This document shows positions 51,758 through 52,669 of a stretch of DNA of 52,669 nucleotides, one piece after another. Under the pieces are notes generated by a model, which saw nothing but the letters and a program-made list of their open reading frames with translations, made no database searches and had not been told where the DNA came from. The stretch is from Phycisphaeraceae bacterium (GTDB lineage Bacteria; Planctomycetota; Phycisphaerae; Phycisphaerales; Phycisphaeraceae). The stretch lies in contig JAJDCU010000034.1 of NCBI GenBank assembly GCA_029260655.1, forward strand, positions 128,582 through 181,250. Direction: 5' to 3'. Position numbers and translations under genes: made by a program. The stretch's first letter is position 1, and the number at the start of each line of letters is the position of its first letter.

Positions 51758-52669
51758 ATGAAGAAGACAGCCCTGCTGGAAAGCTTCGAGACGGTGCTGG
51801 TGGTCACGGTGATCACCGCCCTGATCTGGCTGTACGCCGAGGGCGAGACGATGGAGCCGATCACCAAGACGGTCAAGGTCCGTTTCGTCGAGCCGCACGA
51901 GGGGGTGGCGGTGTCGCTGGCGGACCAGGCGAACGGGTCGACAACTCGCGAGGTGGAAGTCACGTTCCACGTCTCACGCAGCAACAAGCGCAAGCTCGAG
52001 GAGCTCATCCGTGGGCAGGAGATCGAGATCGAGGCGGGCGACCCCGCCGAGGCCGGGACCGAGCAAACCCTCAATCTAAAAGATGCGCTGGCGCGGTCGT
52101 CGCTTGCGGACCTGGGCGCTTACCAGATACAAAAGACCGAGCCGCCGACGATCATGCTCCGGGTCACGACGCTGCAGGCGGTGACGCTGGGGATCAGGGA
52201 GGAGTTAGGTGAGCTTGAGCTGTCTGACCGTCCCGAGGAGGCGCCGACGTTCTCCCCCTCACAGGTCCTGGTCACACTGCCCCAGGCGTTGGCGACGCTG
52301 GTAGAAACCCGCGACGACCTGAAGATGATCGCGCACATGGAAAGCCTGGACCAGGACCCATCCCTCCTGGAGGACACGCAGAACGTCCGCAAGGTCAGGC
52401 TGGGGCTGCCGCCGGAACTGGATGGCCAGCCCCACGTCACGTTCAGCCCCAAGGACGCCGAGGCCACCTTCGTCGTCCGCAAGCTCACCAAGCAGATCAC
52501 CCTGGACCGGGTGCAGGTCCGGCTTACGATCTCTGATAACTTCACCGGGCAGTACCAGATCCAGATCGACCCGGAGCAGCAACGGTTCACCGAAGTCACC
52601 CTCAAGGGAACGATCGAGGCGATCGACCAGATCAGCGAAAGCCCCGACCTGGTGTGGGCGCAGATCAGG
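51758..52669 (+). CDS. cdaR: YbbR/CdaR-like protein, 5' part (3' end outside window)
   Basis: An open frame of 304 codons running off the window. One N-terminal membrane helix (ETVLVVTVITALIWLYAEG) is followed by beta-rich YbbR-like repeats (EVEVTFHVSRSNKR; ITLDRVQVRLTISDNFTGQY) outside the membrane. CdaR modulates CdaA in other bacteria, and the gene follows cdaA by 15 bases, as in the canonical order. It has no stop within the window. Confidence 0.85.
   Translation, partial: MKKTALLESFETVLVVTVITALIWLYAEGETMEPITKTVKVRFVEPHEGVAVSLADQANGSTTREVEVTFHVSRSNKRKLEELIRGQEIEIEAGDPAEAGTEQTLNLKDALARSSLADLGAYQIQKTEPPTIMLRVTTLQAVTLGIREELGELELSDRPEEAPTFSPSQVLVTLPQALATLVETRDDLKMIAHMESLDQDPSLLEDTQNVRKVRLGLPPELDGQPHVTFSPKDAEATFVVRKLTKQITLDRVQVRLTISDNFTGQYQIQIDPEQQRFTEVTLKGTIEAIDQISESPDLVWAQIR

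Overview
The window is a GC-rich chromosomal segment from a Planctomycetota bacterium, most likely of the class Phycisphaerae. The evidence is two secreted proteins ending in PEP-CTERM sorting signals (one also carrying dockerin-like calcium-binding repeats), an ECF sigma factor with a membrane-anchored C-terminal extension, small zinc-ribbon membrane proteins of planctomycete style (CxxCxYNLRGL), and tightly packed housekeeping genes in mixed orientation. This assignment is an inference from gene content. Standard stops apply: metH, yceI and clpS all end on TGA at the expected C-terminus.

Layout. 1-5.8 kb: 3' end of metH, an ECF sigma factor with an extracytoplasmic domain, an adjacent PEP-CTERM protein that seems to share that domain, a Tat-type M19-like protein lacking zinc ligands, and a DUF2959 lipoprotein. 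5.9-10.3 kb: yceI, a membrane protein, tRNA-Ala(TGC), a GT2 and a GT87-like glycosyltransferase, and clpS. 10.3-17.5 kb: a zinc-ribbon membrane protein, ispG, manA, GH130, an intact M19 dipeptidase, and miaB. miaB is interrupted by a single in-frame TGA exactly at the middle cysteine of its radical-SAM CxxxCxxC motif. 17.6-23.2 kb: an S51 peptidase, a two-gene AT-richer cassette bounded by ~50-bp direct repeats, a rhodanese-fold lipoprotein without catalytic Cys, a beta-lactamase-fold hydrolase and AlgH/YqgE.

23.2-33.7 kb: nuoD-nuoE-small ORF-nuoF, queG with an internal pentapeptide tandem repeat, a TMTC-like TPR membrane protein, a zinc-ribbon membrane protein, fabI, an unknown membrane protein and rpsD. 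33.9-36.1 kb: an AT-richer accessory spot with a HEPN-like gene and ~870 bp of gene-free, repeat-rich DNA (G-rich tract, 195-bp inverted repeat). 36.1-44.3 kb: a methyltransferase, a large secreted TPR protein, trpA, a SnoaL-like protein and two LptF/LptG permeases. 44.5-52.7 kb: a 1310-residue repetitive PEP-CTERM surface protein, a DsrE-like protein, NrtS-like protein, a REP-like double hairpin, a MoxR ATPase, and the c-di-AMP pair cdaA and ybbR/cdaR (cut by the window end).

Functional threads: manA, GH130 and the GT2/GT87 pair point to mannose and mannoside metabolism; LptF/G to an outer membrane; PEP-CTERM proteins plus the anchored sigma factor to regulated surface export; cdaA/cdaR to c-di-AMP signalling. 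The item most worth checking is the TGA at Cys200 of MiaB (possible selenocysteine).
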